Shown piece after piece: positions 5,308 to 5,480 of a stretch of DNA of 5,480 bases. Position numbers and translations under genes: made by a program. Numbering within the stretch: the first letter of the stretch is position 1; the number at the start of each line of letters is the position of its first letter. The notes beneath the pieces are model-generated. The model ran no database searches and was not told the origin of the DNA. It saw nothing but the letters and a program-made list of their open reading frames with translations. Source of the DNA: Coriobacteriales bacterium (GTDB taxonomy: Bacteria > Actinomycetota > Coriobacteriia > Coriobacteriales > CADBOM01); the NCBI GenBank assembly GCA_017515355.1, contig JAFWGD010000217.1, forward strand, positions 1-5,480, given 5' to 3'.

Positions 5308-5480
5308 CTACTGCTTCAGGGTCAGACCCATCGAGTGGAGCTTGTCCTTGACTTCCTCGATGGACTTGGCACCGAAATTACGGATATTGAAGAGGTCGTT
5401 CTCAGAGAAGTCGATCAGCTGACGCACGGAGTGGATGCCAGCGCGCTTCAGGCAATTGTAAGAACGAACCGAAAGCTCGA
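5308..5480 (-). CDS. rpoA: DNA-directed RNA polymerase subunit alpha, C-terminal domain (5' end beyond the right edge)
   Basis: Only the last 56 residues and the TAG stop are present. They form most of the alpha C-terminal domain, which contacts promoter UP elements and transcription activators. The start of the fragment, ELSVRSYNCLKRAGI, carries the arginine and asparagine matching E. coli Arg265 and Asn268, the main DNA contacts. FNIRNFGAKSIEEVKDKL is the second helix-hairpin-helix-like segment, with the Gly-x-Lys-Ser of the DNA-binding surface. The protein ends LHSMGLTLKQ, close to the usual end for high-GC Gram-positive alpha subunits. Followed after 18 bases by rplQ, as in most bacteria. 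The truncation is only the window edge. Confidence 0.96.
   Translation of the reverse strand, partial: ELSVRSYNCLKRAGIHSVRQLIDFSENDLFNIRNFGAKSIEEVKDKLHSMGLTLKQ

Overview
The window (about 58-60% GC by eye) is a stretch of bacterial chromosome in which every gene I can support lies on the minus strand, so transcription runs from high to low coordinates. In that order it holds: the 3' end of rpoA (RNA polymerase alpha, C-terminal domain), rplQ (ribosomal protein L17 with a long acidic tail), a strong intrinsic terminator, pgi (glucose-6-phosphate isomerase), a single-pass membrane protein with TPR repeats, a TatA/TatB-family gene, tatC, hypA and the start of hypB, which runs off the left edge.

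The likely source is a high-GC Gram-positive bacterium, and I lean towards an anaerobe of the Coriobacteriia (Eggerthella/Slackia-like). The reasons are the actinobacterial style of the TatC N-terminus (an ARMP motif just before the H-x-x-ELR motif), the acidic extension on L17, the sequence of the alpha C-terminal domain, one TatA-like gene next to tatC, and nickel hydrogenase maturation genes beside tat. This is inference from remembered family patterns, not from a search.

Layout. 5308-5480 is the end of rpoA, and 4741-5289 is rplQ, 18 bases downstream with a clear Shine-Dalgarno. 4685-4720 is the terminator closing this ribosomal/RNA polymerase operon. 3017-4660 is pgi, whose start lies only about 25 bases beyond the terminator. 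2943-3016 is a short AT-rich gap likely to hold the promoter of the next transcription unit. 2244-2942 (TPR protein), 1661-2203 (tatA), 851-1645 (tatC) and 505-849 (hypA) are closely spaced, with gaps of 40, 15 and 1 bases, and look like one operon. 237-504 is a 268-base gap without a convincing gene but with dyads, short direct repeats and weak promoter-like boxes. 1-236 is the N-terminal third of hypB.

Functionally, TatA and TatC form a twin-arginine translocase that exports folded, cofactor-loaded proteins. HypA and HypB deliver nickel to [NiFe] hydrogenase precursors, which are classic Tat cargo when the enzyme faces outwards. Joining tatC to hypA with a one-base gap is therefore biologically sensible, and the TPR protein may be an accessory of the same envelope process. 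Nothing in the window looks mobile: I saw no IS, CRISPR, tRNA or rRNA. Most of the content is ordinary housekeeping. The points worth a second look are the unfused Tal-Pgi-like isomerase, the repeat-rich acidic tail of TatA, the TPR gene of the tat operon and the unusual hypA-hypB gap.
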